The notes below the pieces were generated by a model that ran no database searches, was not told where the DNA came from, and was given only the letters and a program-made list of their open reading frames with translations. Both the position numbers and the translations under genes were made by a program. From Lachnospiraceae bacterium C7 (GTDB taxonomy: Bacteria; Bacillota; Clostridia; Lachnospirales; Lachnospiraceae), in the NCBI GenBank assembly GCA_900113385.1, contig FOPE01000015.1:1-62849 (forward strand): a stretch of DNA of 62,849 nt, in the 5' to 3' direction. Shown here in pieces: positions 54,513 to 62,849 of the stretch. How positions within the stretch are numbered: position 1 is the first letter of the stretch; the number at the start of each line of letters is the position of its first letter.

Positions 54513-55553
54513 CTAAATTATACCTCCATCCTTCAAACAATTTATAAGTATTTCATTCTCTTCTCTACTTTTTACGGCAATTCTATAATATTCTTTTTCT
54601 AAACCATGAAAATTATCACACTTTCTTATTAATATCTTTTCCTTAATAAGAAAATCATATAAATCAATCTTTGATTTTAGTAATATAAAATTGGCATCAC
54701 TATAAAAAACTTTTATATTATCACCATTTAAGTTTTCATATAAAAATTCTTTTTCTTGTTTTATATATTCACGAGTTTTTTTAATATAATTATCTTCTTC
54801 AGTTGCAACAACCCCTATACTTTGAGCAATTCCCGACACATTCCACTCTGGAAGATTTTTTCTAACATTTTCTAATTCTTCTACTGAATTAAAAATTCCA
54901 TAGCCTAATCTTACACCTGGAATTGCAAAAATTTTTGTAAAAGCCTTTATTCTTATTAATTTAGAATAATTATATTTTTTTATGTAATCATTATAATCAT
55001 TACATCCTTCAACAAATTCCATAAAACATTCATCTAAAATCAGATAAATTTCCTTTTTTTGGCAAACTGAAATGATTTTATCTAATATATCTATGTCAAC
55101 TATCTTTCCTGTAGGATTGTTAGGATTTGTCAAAAAAATCATATCGACATCCTCTGACTTTTCGATTTCTTTGATAAATCTACTATTTACTTTAAACTCT
55201 TCATTCTCAGATAAATAATGCCACTGTATCTCACAATCTAATGCATTTGCTCCATGAACATATCCATAAAAAGATGGTGAACACAACATAATTTTTTGGG
55301 GCTTTATACCATGATAAATTGCCATGAATAACTCTGATGCACCATTCCCGCATAAAATTTTATTATTAGAAACCTTTTCTATTTTAGCAATTTGCTTACA
55401 TAGCTTCTCACAATACGGATCAGGATATGTTCCTAATGTGTCAAAACATTTCTCATAAGCTTTTTTTATGCTATCAGGTAATTGTAACGGATTAATGTTA
55501 ACTGAATAATCTATTTTTACATCATTTCTATAAATATCTCCACCATGAATCAT
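54513..55553 (-). CDS. cobD: L-threonine-O-3-phosphate decarboxylase (PLP enzyme)
   Basis: 346 residues, HisC-like fold type I aminotransferase family. The start MIHGGDIYRNDVKIDYSVNI and NPNNPTGKIVD are typical of CobD. The PLP lysine lies in IRIKAFTKIFAIPGVRLGYG. It makes (R)-1-amino-2-propanol phosphate, which CbiB then attaches. Clustering with cbiB supports CobD over histidinol-phosphate aminotransferase. Confidence 0.92.
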   Translation of the reverse strand: MIHGGDIYRNDVKIDYSVNINPLQLPDSIKKAYEKCFDTLGTYPDPYCEKLCKQIAKIEKVSNNKILCGNGASELFMAIYHGIKPQKIMLCSPSFYGYVHGANALDCEIQWHYLSENEEFKVNSRFIKEIEKSEDVDMIFLTNPNNPTGKIVDIDILDKIISVCQKKEIYLILDECFMEFVEGCNDYNDYIKKYNYSKLIRIKAFTKIFAIPGVRLGYGIFNSVEELENVRKNLPEWNVSGIAQSIGVVATEEDNYIKKTREYIKQEKEFLYENLNGDNIKVFYSDANFILLKSKIDLYDFLIKEKILIRKCDNFHGLEKEYYRIAVKSREENEILINCLKDGGII

Positions 55554-55588
55554 TTCTATTAATTGCCTTTCTTTGTTGCGTCTTTTCT

Positions 55589-55735
55589 TGCATTTATATG
55601 TTACACGTTTACATTATTGTTTATGTATTACATGTTTATATTATGTTTGTGTATTACATATTTATGTACTACATGTTTACATTATATTTGTGTATTACAT
55701 ATTTATGTACTACATGTCTACATTACATTAATGAA
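55589..55735. repeat. AT-rich tandem repeat, 41-bp period
   Basis: The unit TGTGTATTACATATTTATGT starts at 55648 and 55689 (41 bp apart), with diverged units before it from 55589. It lies between cobD and the cbiB stop (55744) and is related to the block at 40690-40795. Confidence 0.85.
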
Positions 55736-55743
55736 TTTACATC

Positions 55744-56811
55744 TTATATTGTAATAATCACAATAAGTGCAAAAATCGCAAAAATTCCTAAGATCTCAGC
55801 CAAAACTGCTGACATGTACATTAAATTGTTTGCTCTTTTAATATCTTTAATTTCAATTTTTCTATTAGGATCACCTATATATGGTTTCTTAACCACTTTT
55901 CCGAAATATTTAGCATCACCTGCTAATTGTATATCTAACGCTCCGGCGCATGCAGCCTCAGTTTGGGCAGAATTTGGACTTTTGTGATTAAATCTATCTC
56001 TTTTAAAAACATATAAAGCATTTTTAAAGTTATATTTATCACCTAAAAATAAACACGAAATAATAATTAGCCACCCACTTATTCTTGCCGGAACAAAGTT
56101 AACTACATCATCTGCTTTTGCAGCAAATCTTCCGAAAAACATATATCTATCGTTTTTATAGCCTATCATTGAATCCATCGTATTAACAGCTTTATATGCA
56201 AAACCTAATATTGGACCACCAATAGCTAAATACATCAGAGGTGCGATTACTCCATCTGAAGTGTTTTCTGCAACTGTTTCTACAGCAGCTTTTGTAACAC
56301 CAATCTCATCTAACTGTTCTGTATCACGTCCAACAATCATTGAAACTGATTTTCGTCCTGCATCTAGATCATTTCTAACCAAATCCTTATACACTCGCAT
56401 GCTCTCTACTTTCAAGGACTTTGCAGCTATAACCTGATATGTCATTATACTCTCTACTATCATTCCAATTCTAAAATCAACCAAATAACTACTCATCAAA
56501 ATTATAAGCACAAAAAACACAGTTAATCCTAAAACTACAAAGAAAAGCATTCTTCCTCTTTTAAAATTAACCTTATTCTTTCTATCTTCGTCTGGAGAAT
56601 TATAATATAACTTTTTTTCAAAAAAAGAAATTCCATTTCCAATTAATCTAATAGGATGTGGAAAGCTGTGTGGATCTCCTAAAACCGAATCTATTAAAAA
56701 TCCCAATATAAAGGCAATAAGATGCAACTCAAAAAATAATCGAACATTAATACCACTATGAAAATTTAATGTGACAATTTTAGTTAAATCCTCTACTAAT
56801 TCGTCTATCAT
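55744..56811 (-). CDS. cbiB: Adenosylcobinamide-phosphate synthase
   Basis: 355-residue polytopic membrane protein. Conserved CbiB segments are GFLIDSVLGDPHSFPHPIRL, GRDTEQLDEIGVTKAAVETV (with AENTSDGVIAPL following) and NTMDSMIGYKNDRY. It couples aminopropanol phosphate to adenosylcobyric acid. Its ATG overlaps the stop of the phosphatase gene by four bases, so translation is probably coupled. Confidence 0.95.
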   Translation of the reverse strand: MIDELVEDLTKIVTLNFHSGINVRLFFELHLIAFILGFLIDSVLGDPHSFPHPIRLIGNGISFFEKKLYYNSPDEDRKNKVNFKRGRMLFFVVLGLTVFFVLIILMSSYLVDFRIGMIVESIMTYQVIAAKSLKVESMRVYKDLVRNDLDAGRKSVSMIVGRDTEQLDEIGVTKAAVETVAENTSDGVIAPLMYLAIGGPILGFAYKAVNTMDSMIGYKNDRYMFFGRFAAKADDVVNFVPARISGWLIIISCLFLGDKYNFKNALYVFKRDRFNHKSPNSAQTEAACAGALDIQLAGDAKYFGKVVKKPYIGDPNRKIEIKDIKRANNLMYMSAVLAEILGIFAIFALIVIITI

Positions 56812-57437
56812 ATTTTGTCTTCAATGTCTCCTTCTAGAATTTTATCTTCAATATATTTTTCAATATTAAAGTTAACTACAAAACCTCTCCCGTTTTTGAC
56901 CCTATATTCGTAATAGCCTTCACCTATTATACTATTTAAGATTGCCATTATTGTTCCTCCGTGAGCAACAATACAAAGATCATCTTTTTCTAATGTAGTA
57001 TCTTTTTTTTCTAAAAAGTTATTTAAAACACAACAAAAGCCACTTTTTATACGATTTATGAATTCCTTCTGACTTTCTCCATTAGGAAATGGAATTTTAC
57101 CATTACTATCAATCCATTTTTGATAATTTTCATTTCCATTTAAATCACTATAATTTTTGTTTTCGAAATCTCCAAAATCCATTTCTCTAAAATTACTAAC
57201 TTGAATTTGCTTCGCCTTTGGAAAAATAATACTAGCTGTTTCAATGCATCTTTTCATTGGACTTACATAAATTTCATTTAAATTAGGATATTTTTTTGGA
57301 TTAGGATATTTTTTTAAATTCGTAAACCGTTGTATTTCTTTTTTTCCCTCGTCCGATAAACTTTCATCTGTTTTTCCTATATATCGTCCTTGAGAATTGC
57401 CTATAGTTTTTCCATGTCTTATCAAATAAATCTTCAT
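56808..57437 (-). CDS. cobC: Histidine phosphatase, probable alpha-ribazole phosphatase
   Basis: 209 residues with the phosphohistidine motif LIRHGKT at residues about 5-11, the second catalytic part in VSPMKRCIETASIIFP, and FREMDFGDFEN. Context within the operon supports CobC, which removes the phosphate from alpha-ribazole-5'-phosphate or cobalamin-5'-phosphate. By sequence alone it could be another histidine-acid phosphatase. Confidence 0.85.
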   Translation of the reverse strand: MKIYLIRHGKTIGNSQGRYIGKTDESLSDEGKKEIQRFTNLKKYPNPKKYPNLNEIYVSPMKRCIETASIIFPKAKQIQVSNFREMDFGDFENKNYSDLNGNENYQKWIDSNGKIPFPNGESQKEFINRIKSGFCCVLNNFLEKKDTTLEKDDLCIVAHGGTIMAILNSIIGEGYYEYRVKNGRGFVVNFNIEKYIEDKILEGDIEDKI

Positions 57438-57449
57438 TTTTATTCTTGT

Positions 57450-57977
57450 TTATCCTTTAATTTTTTGAGGTATTCCACACAAAAATCTAATGACTTCGTC
57501 TGATTTTTGAGCAACTTCACCTAATATCATTCCATTAAGATCTCTATAAAATCTATCACTTTTTTCTAATGGAATAATACCACTACTTATGTCATTTGCG
57601 ACACATATGACATTTTTTTCATTATTAAGTTCATCTAACCATTTTGCAAAAAAGTTTTTAGTATAATCTAAAAACGCCTCATCACAAAACTTACTCTCAT
57701 GTGATATTTTTTCCATTACTATATGAAATTTATTCAAAACAATATTTTTTTCAGGGTACATTTTGCAAAAGCCATTATAAAAATTAATTGCATTATTTGA
57801 TGCAACATTTACATCATTTATTACAATTCTGCTATCATCTTCATGAAAATAGCTAGTTAATAGCTTATAAAACATATCTGGTTCAACCATAACTGGCTGT
57901 CCCAAATTATTATTTTCAATAAATTTCAAACAATATTCATCTTGTCCTTGCCTTTTGCCACCTACAAATAATCTCAT
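57450..57977 (-). CDS. CobU-like protein lacking a P-loop
   Basis: 175 residues. Overall layout and the C-terminal part (ICVANDISSGIIPLEKSDRF followed by YRDLNGMILGEVAQKSDEV, like the CobU 'NEVGxGxVP...R.YRD..G..N...A' block) identify it as a CobU relative. The N-terminus, however, reads FVGGKRQGQDEY where CobU has GGxxSGKS, and the guanylylated histidine region is not evident. It is likely not a kinase. It may be a regulatory or partner subunit, since a true CobU is encoded two genes upstream. Confidence 0.78.
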   Translation of the reverse strand: MRLFVGGKRQGQDEYCLKFIENNNLGQPVMVEPDMFYKLLTSYFHEDDSRIVINDVNVASNNAINFYNGFCKMYPEKNIVLNKFHIVMEKISHESKFCDEAFLDYTKNFFAKWLDELNNEKNVICVANDISSGIIPLEKSDRFYRDLNGMILGEVAQKSDEVIRFLCGIPQKIKG

Positions 57978-58051
57978 ACCTTTGTCCTTCTATCTTTACT
58001 TTTATAAACTTGTTTTATATATAATCCATTAATACATATGCGTAATCTCTA

Positions 58052-58816
58052 TTATACTATATGTTCCATTAATACAGCCGATAACAATATCATCAGCTCA
58101 ACTACGGTAACAAAATATCCAGCAATATCACCTGTTATTCCATTGAAAACTTTTTTACTGAATACATAATAATATACAAATGTAACAATTACCATCGCAA
58201 TTACAACAATTCCTTGAATAAGAGATATATAGCACTGTAAAAATCCATAAAAAATCAACTGCGCTATTAACGAAATTAAAACATTTCTTTTTTCTGCTGA
58301 TTTGTTAAAATATGCTAAGCTTCCTTGTGTTTTTGCATTTTTAAATTTTATTACAGAAATTCCGCTTAAGCATCTACTAATTCCAAAGCCAATTGCAACA
58401 ACTGCAATTGTTTTTATATTTTTCACCTCAGAAACTGCACCTATATAAACCATAAAATACAAAATTGCTTTAATAACCGAAAATGCTCCTATATGGGCAT
58501 CTTTTAAAATTTCTAATTTTTTCTCTTGACTCTGGTAAGAATTTTTAGCATCCATCGTATCCATAAAACCGTCAAAGTGAAAACCTCCAGTAATTCCAAT
58601 TGGAATTGCAGAAGCAATCATACTGTAACATAAGTTTCCAACTTTAAATTTTTGACACAAGATAAACCAAGCAATTTCTACTAAGCCTATGACAATTCCT
58701 ATTAAAGGGAAAAAGCATAATGTGTATTTCATATCGTCTTCTTTCCAATCAAACTGTGGCATTGGAATTTGAGAGTATATCGAAAATGAAATAAAAAAAG
58801 CTTTAATAATATTCAT
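58052..58816 (-). CDS. cobS: Cobalamin-5'-phosphate synthase (adenosylcobinamide-GDP ribazoletransferase)
   Basis: 254-residue polytopic membrane enzyme. The metal-binding GGFHFDGFMDTMDAKNSYQS motif, and CFFPLIGIVIGLVEIAWFIL, are typical of CobS. It joins adenosylcobinamide-GDP to alpha-ribazole phosphate. The start overlaps the cobU stop. Confidence 0.95.
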   Translation of the reverse strand: MNIIKAFFISFSIYSQIPMPQFDWKEDDMKYTLCFFPLIGIVIGLVEIAWFILCQKFKVGNLCYSMIASAIPIGITGGFHFDGFMDTMDAKNSYQSQEKKLEILKDAHIGAFSVIKAILYFMVYIGAVSEVKNIKTIAVVAIGFGISRCLSGISVIKFKNAKTQGSLAYFNKSAEKRNVLISLIAQLIFYGFLQCYISLIQGIVVIAMVIVTFVYYYVFSKKVFNGITGDIAGYFVTVVELMILLSAVLMEHIV

Positions 58817-59472
58817 TAATTAACTCCTTCATTTTTATAAACTATCGGAATACCTAGATACACCTCAACTACCTTATCAGCATAGTTTGCTAATTTTGAA
58901 TTAACACATGCCAAAACATTAATATAGTTTTCTGTCATTGCATCATAAATATCCCCTTCTAAAAAAATATTATTAGTTACAATAACACAATTGTTTATCT
59001 TATCTCCAATATATTTTATTTCTTCAAAAATTTTATTAGCTAAATTTTCAATATTATTTTCATCAAACTCTACATCAATCCATCCATGTTCTGGATCAAA
59101 CATTTCATTTGCTAATAAATTTGAAACGCACTCTATAAGTGACGTACATTTTAGTCTTTCTTCTTCTACATCTTTTTTCTTTTTTTTATGAAAAAAGCCG
59201 AATTTTTTCTTAACGCTTTTATCTTTTAAAAACTCACAACTTTTTTTTATTATATTAAATCCATTATCTATATCCATTGGGACTTCTATTGTTGTAAATT
59301 TTTTATCTTCGCGCATTTTTCTGTGTTTTTGAATCTTTTTTTCACCTTCATTATCAAAAACTTGCATTGTTGCTATATAAAAACGCTTTTCGTTTTCAGA
59401 TAATTTACAAGCTTCGTTTTCTGCAAAAGCGGATTTTCCACTTCCACTGCCTCCTATTACAAGTTCAATCAT
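58816..59472 (-). CDS. cobU: Adenosylcobinamide kinase / guanylyltransferase
   Basis: 218 residues from ATG 59472 (MIELVIGGSGSGKSAFAENE) with AAGGAG upstream. It has an intact P-loop, FYIATMQVFDNEGEKKIQKH with the guanylylated His region, and TSLIECVSNLLANEMF. A basic insertion (KKKFGFFHKKKKKD) of about 25 residues lies in the middle. It phosphorylates and guanylylates adenosylcobinamide. It lacks the usual NEVG...R.YRD C-terminal block that the second CobU-like gene retains. Confidence 0.88.
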   Translation of the reverse strand: MIELVIGGSGSGKSAFAENEACKLSENEKRFYIATMQVFDNEGEKKIQKHRKMREDKKFTTIEVPMDIDNGFNIIKKSCEFLKDKSVKKKFGFFHKKKKKDVEEERLKCTSLIECVSNLLANEMFDPEHGWIDVEFDENNIENLANKIFEEIKYIGDKINNCVIVTNNIFLEGDIYDAMTENYINVLACVNSKLANYADKVVEVYLGIPIVYKNEGVN

Positions 59473-59616
59473 CAACTTCTCCTTGTACCTATTCTTTAGA
59501 CTAGCATAAATTATTTCTACATGCACTTTAGTTTCATACGAATACTCATTTCATACTTACTTTAGCTCATGAAGATTTTAATTTAATGACACGCTATATT
59601 TAATGCCTATAAAATC

Positions 59617-60678
59617 CTATTGCTGATGGGTATAATTATCTATTTTTATATCAGCAAACGTATTTGGTGAACTATATATACTCATTGCTAAATCTAACAG
59701 TGACATCATCATAATAGTTCCCGTTCCTTCTCCTAATGCTAAATCCGCATCTATGACTGGGCGTAAATCTAACTCATTTATAACTAAATCAAACGCCTTT
59801 TCTCTACTTTTATGAGATGGAATCATGTAATCAACAGTACCCTCGCAAATTTTTTCTGCAACTAACGCTGCAACTGCGCTAATCACTCCATCAATTACTA
59901 TTGGGATTTGATAAATTGCCCCACCTATAAAAACACCTACAAGACCTGCAATATCAAGACCTCCCACAGCGCATAAAACATCAAATGCATCTGCATCTGC
60001 AAGCTTGTGTTTTTTTATAGCCGAATCAATAACATGTCTTTTTTTCATTAAAGCTAAAGTGCTTAATCCTGCACCTCTACCTACAATTTCTTTAGCCGGA
60101 CAACCTAATAATGCTGCTGTAATAGCTGTACTTGTAGTTGTATTGCCTATTCCCATCTCACCTGTTCCAAGTATTTCATATCCAAATTTCTTACATTGTT
60201 CGACTATAGAAATACCTACTGAAATGGCACGAAGAGCCTCTTTTTCCGTCATAGCACATTCTTTTGTGAAATTTTTTGTTCCTAGAGAAATTTTTTTATT
60301 TAAAACGCCTTTAATCTCTCGCTTATCATTGATTCCAATATCAACAGGCACCACTCTAACACCTTCAACTGCCGCCATTTTACACACTGAAGATAGATTT
60401 TGTCCCATTGCTTCTGCTACTGCAAATGTTACATTTTGCTCAGACTGACTCACGCCCTCTTCAACAACACCATTATCAGCGCACATTATTATGAGAGCTT
60501 TTTTATCAATTTTAAAATTGGTTCTTCCTTTAATAGCTGCTAATTTACAAATTAAATCTTCAAAATATCCAAGACTGTCCAATGGCTTGGCTATATTATT
60601 CAAATTATCCTTAGCCAAATCAGCAATTCTCCAATCTGGTCTAATTATAACTTTTCTCTCTAGCTCTTCTTTAGTCAT
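59617..60678 (-). CDS. cobT: Nicotinate-nucleotide:DMB phosphoribosyltransferase
   Basis: 353 residues from ATG 60678, with GGAGG five bases upstream inside cobQ. The longer frame to 60723 is out of register with this site. Conserved segments are [37 protein letters not shown] and [20 protein letters not shown]. The catalytic Glu lies near [11 protein letters not shown]. It makes alpha-ribazole phosphate for the lower ligand. Confidence 0.95.
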   Translation of the reverse strand: MTKEELERKVIIRPDWRIADLAKDNLNNIAKPLDSLGYFEDLICKLAAIKGRTNFKIDKKALIIMCADNGVVEEGVSQSEQNVTFAVAEAMGQNLSSVCKMAAVEGVRVVPVDIGINDKREIKGVLNKKISLGTKNFTKECAMTEKEALRAISVGISIVEQCKKFGYEILGTGEMGIGNTTTSTAITAALLGCPAKEIVGRGAGLSTLALMKKRHVIDSAIKKHKLADADAFDVLCAVGGLDIAGLVGVFIGGAIYQIPIVIDGVISAVAALVAEKICEGTVDYMIPSHKSREKAFDLVINELDLRPVIDADLALGEGTGTIMMMSLLDLAMSIYSSPNTFADIKIDNYTHQQ

Positions 60679-62410
60679 CTTGACCTCCATTTTCCCAATT
60701 TGATTTTCGACTAACAGATTCATCTAAAATTTTGTAAATACGTTCCATATCCATATATTTTCGCATATTGTCAGCTAAAATATTATATTGTTCTTCTTTA
60801 AATTCAGCATAATCATATTCTAAATCTTCTGATAATTTTATGCCATTTTTTTCTGCCAATTTTTTTACAATAATTGAAGAAATGTCTCCATAATCGAATA
60901 AACCATGAACATAACTTCCATATATATAACTATCATTTTCATTTGCTTTATTTATAAAGCTAAAATTACTCTTTTGTGCAAAGAAACCATCATCATGAAT
61001 ATCTTTAACTGTTCTAACATCGAATCCATTTATTTTATTTCTACATTTTTCAGATTCAATCATTTTTTTTGCTAATCTTGCTTCCATGCTATCGTTCATA
61101 TGAACATCACATAGTTTTTTCTTTCTATCTTCAAATTTATTTTCAAAAGGCTTAGTTGATAAGACTTCGAAACTTGTCATATGATTATGTTTTGTATTAT
61201 CATCAACACACATGGTATCTCCCATATGTATTTCGTAACCTTTAAACTCTTTGCCTGATAAATCTTTGAAATCTCCTAAAATATCACTAAAATACCCATG
61301 AACCTGCGTAGTTATTTTTGTGGAATGTAAAACTGTTTTGACCGGTAGAAGCCCCATGCCATGCATTACACCGCCTGATTCAACCTTATACGGATCTGAT
61401 ATTTCTAAACCAAGCATCTGATATCCTCCACAAATTCCAAAGATTGGAACATTTTGTTGTTTTTTTATCATAGCTTCTAATCCTGTTTCTCTTAACCACT
61501 TCAAATCTCCCATTGTGTTCTTACTTCCTGGCAAAAAGATCAAATCTGGTTTACCAAATTCTTCTACTTTAGTAACATATCGAACAGAAACATCTTTATA
61601 ATTTGCAAATACATCAAAATCAGTAAAATTTGATATCCTAGGATATCTTATAACCACAATATCAATTCTCTTTACTGTTTGGTTTTCAAATTTTGTTGTT
61701 AAACTATCTTCATCCTCAATAGAAATATTCATATATGGGACAACGCCTACAACTTCCTTCTTACCTTTATCCTCTAACATCTCTATTCCTGGTTTAAGAA
61801 TATTAACGTCACCTCTAAATTTATTTACAATTAGTCCTTTAATTCTCTCCCTTTCTTCATCCTCAAGCAATACTAAAGTACCAATTAATTGTGCAAACAC
61901 TCCACCTCTATCAATATCACCAACTAAAAGGACTGGTGCATCTATCATTTCAGCTAATCCCATGTTAACGATATCATTTTCTTTAAGATTTATTTCGGCA
62001 GGACTTCCAGCTCCTTCTATAACAATAACATCGACTTCTTTTTCCAATCTCTCAAATGCTTCTCTAATTTCTGGAATTAATTTTTTCTTATATTTAAAAT
62101 AATCCATTGCCTTCATGTTTCCAATAGATTTTCCATTAACTATAACTTGTGAACCAACATCATTTGTTGGTTTTAATAAAATTGGATTCATATCTACATT
62201 TGGAGTGATTTGAGCAGCTTCAGCTTGCATAACTTGTGCTCGTCCCATTTCTAAACCTTCTTCTGTTATATATGAATTAAGCGCCATATTTTGTGATTTA
62301 AAAGGCGCTACTTTATACCCATCTTGTTTTAAAATTCTACATAAACCAGCAACAATCAAACTTTTACCCGCATTTGACATTGTTCCTTGGACCATTAATA
62401 CTTTTGCCAT
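60671..62410 (-). CDS. cobQ: Cobyric acid synthase
   Basis: 579 residues, promoter-proximal gene of the operon. It has an N-terminal ATPase domain ([33 protein letters not shown]) and a C-terminal GATase-like domain with the nucleophile in [12 protein letters not shown] and the His in SYVHGLFD. The family is usually about 500 residues. The extra length is a charged insertion around residues 415-480 before the final His motif. It amidates four side chains of cobyrinate diamide. Confidence 0.95.
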   Translation of the reverse strand: MAKVLMVQGTMSNAGKSLIVAGLCRILKQDGYKVAPFKSQNMALNSYITEEGLEMGRAQVMQAEAAQITPNVDMNPILLKPTNDVGSQVIVNGKSIGNMKAMDYFKYKKKLIPEIREAFERLEKEVDVIVIEGAGSPAEINLKENDIVNMGLAEMIDAPVLLVGDIDRGGVFAQLIGTLVLLEDEERERIKGLIVNKFRGDVNILKPGIEMLEDKGKKEVVGVVPYMNISIEDEDSLTTKFENQTVKRIDIVVIRYPRISNFTDFDVFANYKDVSVRYVTKVEEFGKPDLIFLPGSKNTMGDLKWLRETGLEAMIKKQQNVPIFGICGGYQMLGLEISDPYKVESGGVMHGMGLLPVKTVLHSTKITTQVHGYFSDILGDFKDLSGKEFKGYEIHMGDTMCVDDNTKHNHMTSFEVLSTKPFENKFEDRKKKLCDVHMNDSMEARLAKKMIESEKCRNKINGFDVRTVKDIHDDGFFAQKSNFSFINKANENDSYIYGSYVHGLFDYGDISSIIVKKLAEKNGIKLSEDLEYDYAEFKEEQYNILADNMRKYMDMERIYKILDESVSRKSNWENGGQDD

Positions 62411-62450
62411 AATAAATTTCCTTTCTAAATAAAACCCTACAACTATAATT

Positions 62451-62480
62451 TATATAGTTAAAAATATTAATTATATCAAA
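62451..62480 (-). promoter_or_regulatory. Probable promoter of the cobalamin operon
   Basis: On the minus strand, TTGATA (62475-62480), 18 bases and TATATA (62451-62456) stand in front of cobQ. The leader to the ATG would be only about 35-40 bases, with AAAGGA as ribosome site, leaving no room for a cobalamin riboswitch. Its -35 touches the terminator of the tRNA cluster. Confidence 0.5.
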
Positions 62481-62511
62481 AAAAGCTATGTACAATACTG
62501 CACATAGCTTA
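62479..62511 (-). terminator. Terminator of the tRNA cluster
   Basis: On the minus strand, AAGCTATGTGC and GTACATAGCTT pair, followed by TTTTTTTG. It lies just after tRNA-Asp. Confidence 0.85.
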
Positions 62512-62520
62512 AACAATACA

Positions 62521-62594
62521 CGACCTAAGAGGGACTCGAACCCTCGACCTCCGCCGTGACAGGGCGGCGCTCTAACCAACTGAGCCATTAGGCC
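62521..62594 (-). tRNA. tRNA-Asp (GTC anticodon)
   Basis: Acceptor GGCCTAA/TTAGGTC with discriminator G. Anticodon stem CCGCC/GGCGG with loop CTGTCAC. T loop GGTTCGAGTCC. No encoded CCA. Last gene of the tRNA cluster. Confidence 0.95.
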
Positions 62595-62600
62595 AAACAA

Positions 62601-62673
62601 AGCCGATGATCGGACTCGAACCGATAACCTGCTGATTACAAATCAGCTGCTCTGCCAATTGAGCCACATCGGC
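62601..62673 (-). tRNA. tRNA-Thr (TGT anticodon)
   Basis: Acceptor GCCGATG/CATCGGC with discriminator T. Anticodon stem GCTGA/TCAGC with loop TTTGTAA (anticodon TGT). T arm contains GGTTCGAGTCC. Confidence 0.95.
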
Positions 62674-62694
62674 TTATACTCTTTCAAGTATAAA

Positions 62695-62766
62695 TGACTC
62701 CGACGGGAATCGAACCCGTGTTACCGCCGTGAAAGGGCGATGTCTTAACCGCTTGACCACGGAGCC
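62695..62766 (-). tRNA. tRNA-Glu (TTC anticodon)
   Basis: Acceptor GGCTCCG/CGGAGTC (one G-U pair) with discriminator A. Anticodon loop CTTTCAC gives TTC. T arm contains GGTTCGATTCC. Confidence 0.95.
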
Positions 62767-62773
62767 ATACCAA

Positions 62774-62845
62774 CTCCCCGAGTAGGGCTCGAACCTACAA
62801 CAACTCGGTTAACAGCCGAGTGCTCTACCATTGAGCTATCGAGGA
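62774..62845 (-). tRNA. tRNA-Asn (GTT anticodon)
   Basis: Acceptor TCCTCGA/TCGGGGA with discriminator G. Anticodon stem CTCGG/CCGAG with loop CTGTTAA (anticodon GTT). T arm contains GGTTCGAGCCC. It is the first tRNA of the cluster within the window. Confidence 0.95.
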
Positions 62846-62849
62846 TTAT

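Noticed and set aside
62411-62480. Possible cobalamin riboswitch before cobQ
   Set aside because: The space between the tRNA terminator and the ATG is under 70 bases and lacks the B12-box sequence.

Overview
The window is AT-rich (I judge roughly one third G+C by eye) and almost every gene lies on the minus strand. Gene order (xseA-xseB-ispA-dxs-tlyA-nadK-argR-recN), the DUF3793, Asp23 and FeoA families, a JetABC-type SMC operon, an AgrBD pair and a complete anaerobic cobalamin operon all point to an anaerobic Clostridia/Lachnospiraceae-type Firmicute. Species cannot be fixed from the sequence alone.

Layout. 1-315: end of an IS3/IS150-type element. 346-16658: housekeeping genes (glgA; recN, argR, nadK, tlyA, dxs, ispA, xseBA, nusB; Asp23; metA; ligA; a pseudouridine synthase; an SH3-domain membrane protein; tRNA-Arg). 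16915-27373: an iron/metal block: flavodoxin with a DUF3793 protein, a P1B-type ATPase with a small DUF6110-like membrane protein (resembling ferrosome FezB/FezA), a Fur-related regulator with an ABC/FtsX exporter, and feoA-feoA-feoB. Three promoter regions in this block share a GTTAG-N6-CTAAC-like box, so a local iron regulon can be read from the sequence. 27704-30149: hcp and a divergent Crp/Fnr regulator with palindromes between them. 30332-35765: a MukFEB/JetABC operon without jetD. 35900-40660: accessory DNA: an ankyrin protein, transposase debris, a secreted beta-rich protein, agrD and a 5'-shortened agrB abutting the remnant of a group II intron that sits directly behind a terminator. 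40779-42692: an EAL phosphodiesterase. 43097-45088: a 2-isopropylmalate synthase fused to an AraC-type DNA-binding domain, with a palindrome inside its own promoter. 45297-62410: a 15-gene cobalamin operon with several multi-enzyme fusions. 62521-62845: four tRNA genes (order of transcription Asn, Glu, Thr, Asp).

How it works together. The cobalamin operon runs from cobQ (62410) down to cbiA-cbiL (45297) and covers corrin-ring methylation, ring contraction, amidation, aminopropanol attachment and nucleotide-loop assembly. Entry enzymes to precorrin-2, a cobalt chelatase, a cobalt transporter and a corrinoid adenosyltransferase are not in the window. The iron genes combine ferrous uptake (Feo), an iron-sparing flavodoxin and a possible iron-storage ATPase. 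The most distinctive items are the LeuA-AraC fusion with a candidate autoregulatory operator, the shared iron box, the ferrosome-like pair, the JetABC operon lacking JetD, and the AgrBD/group II intron junction.
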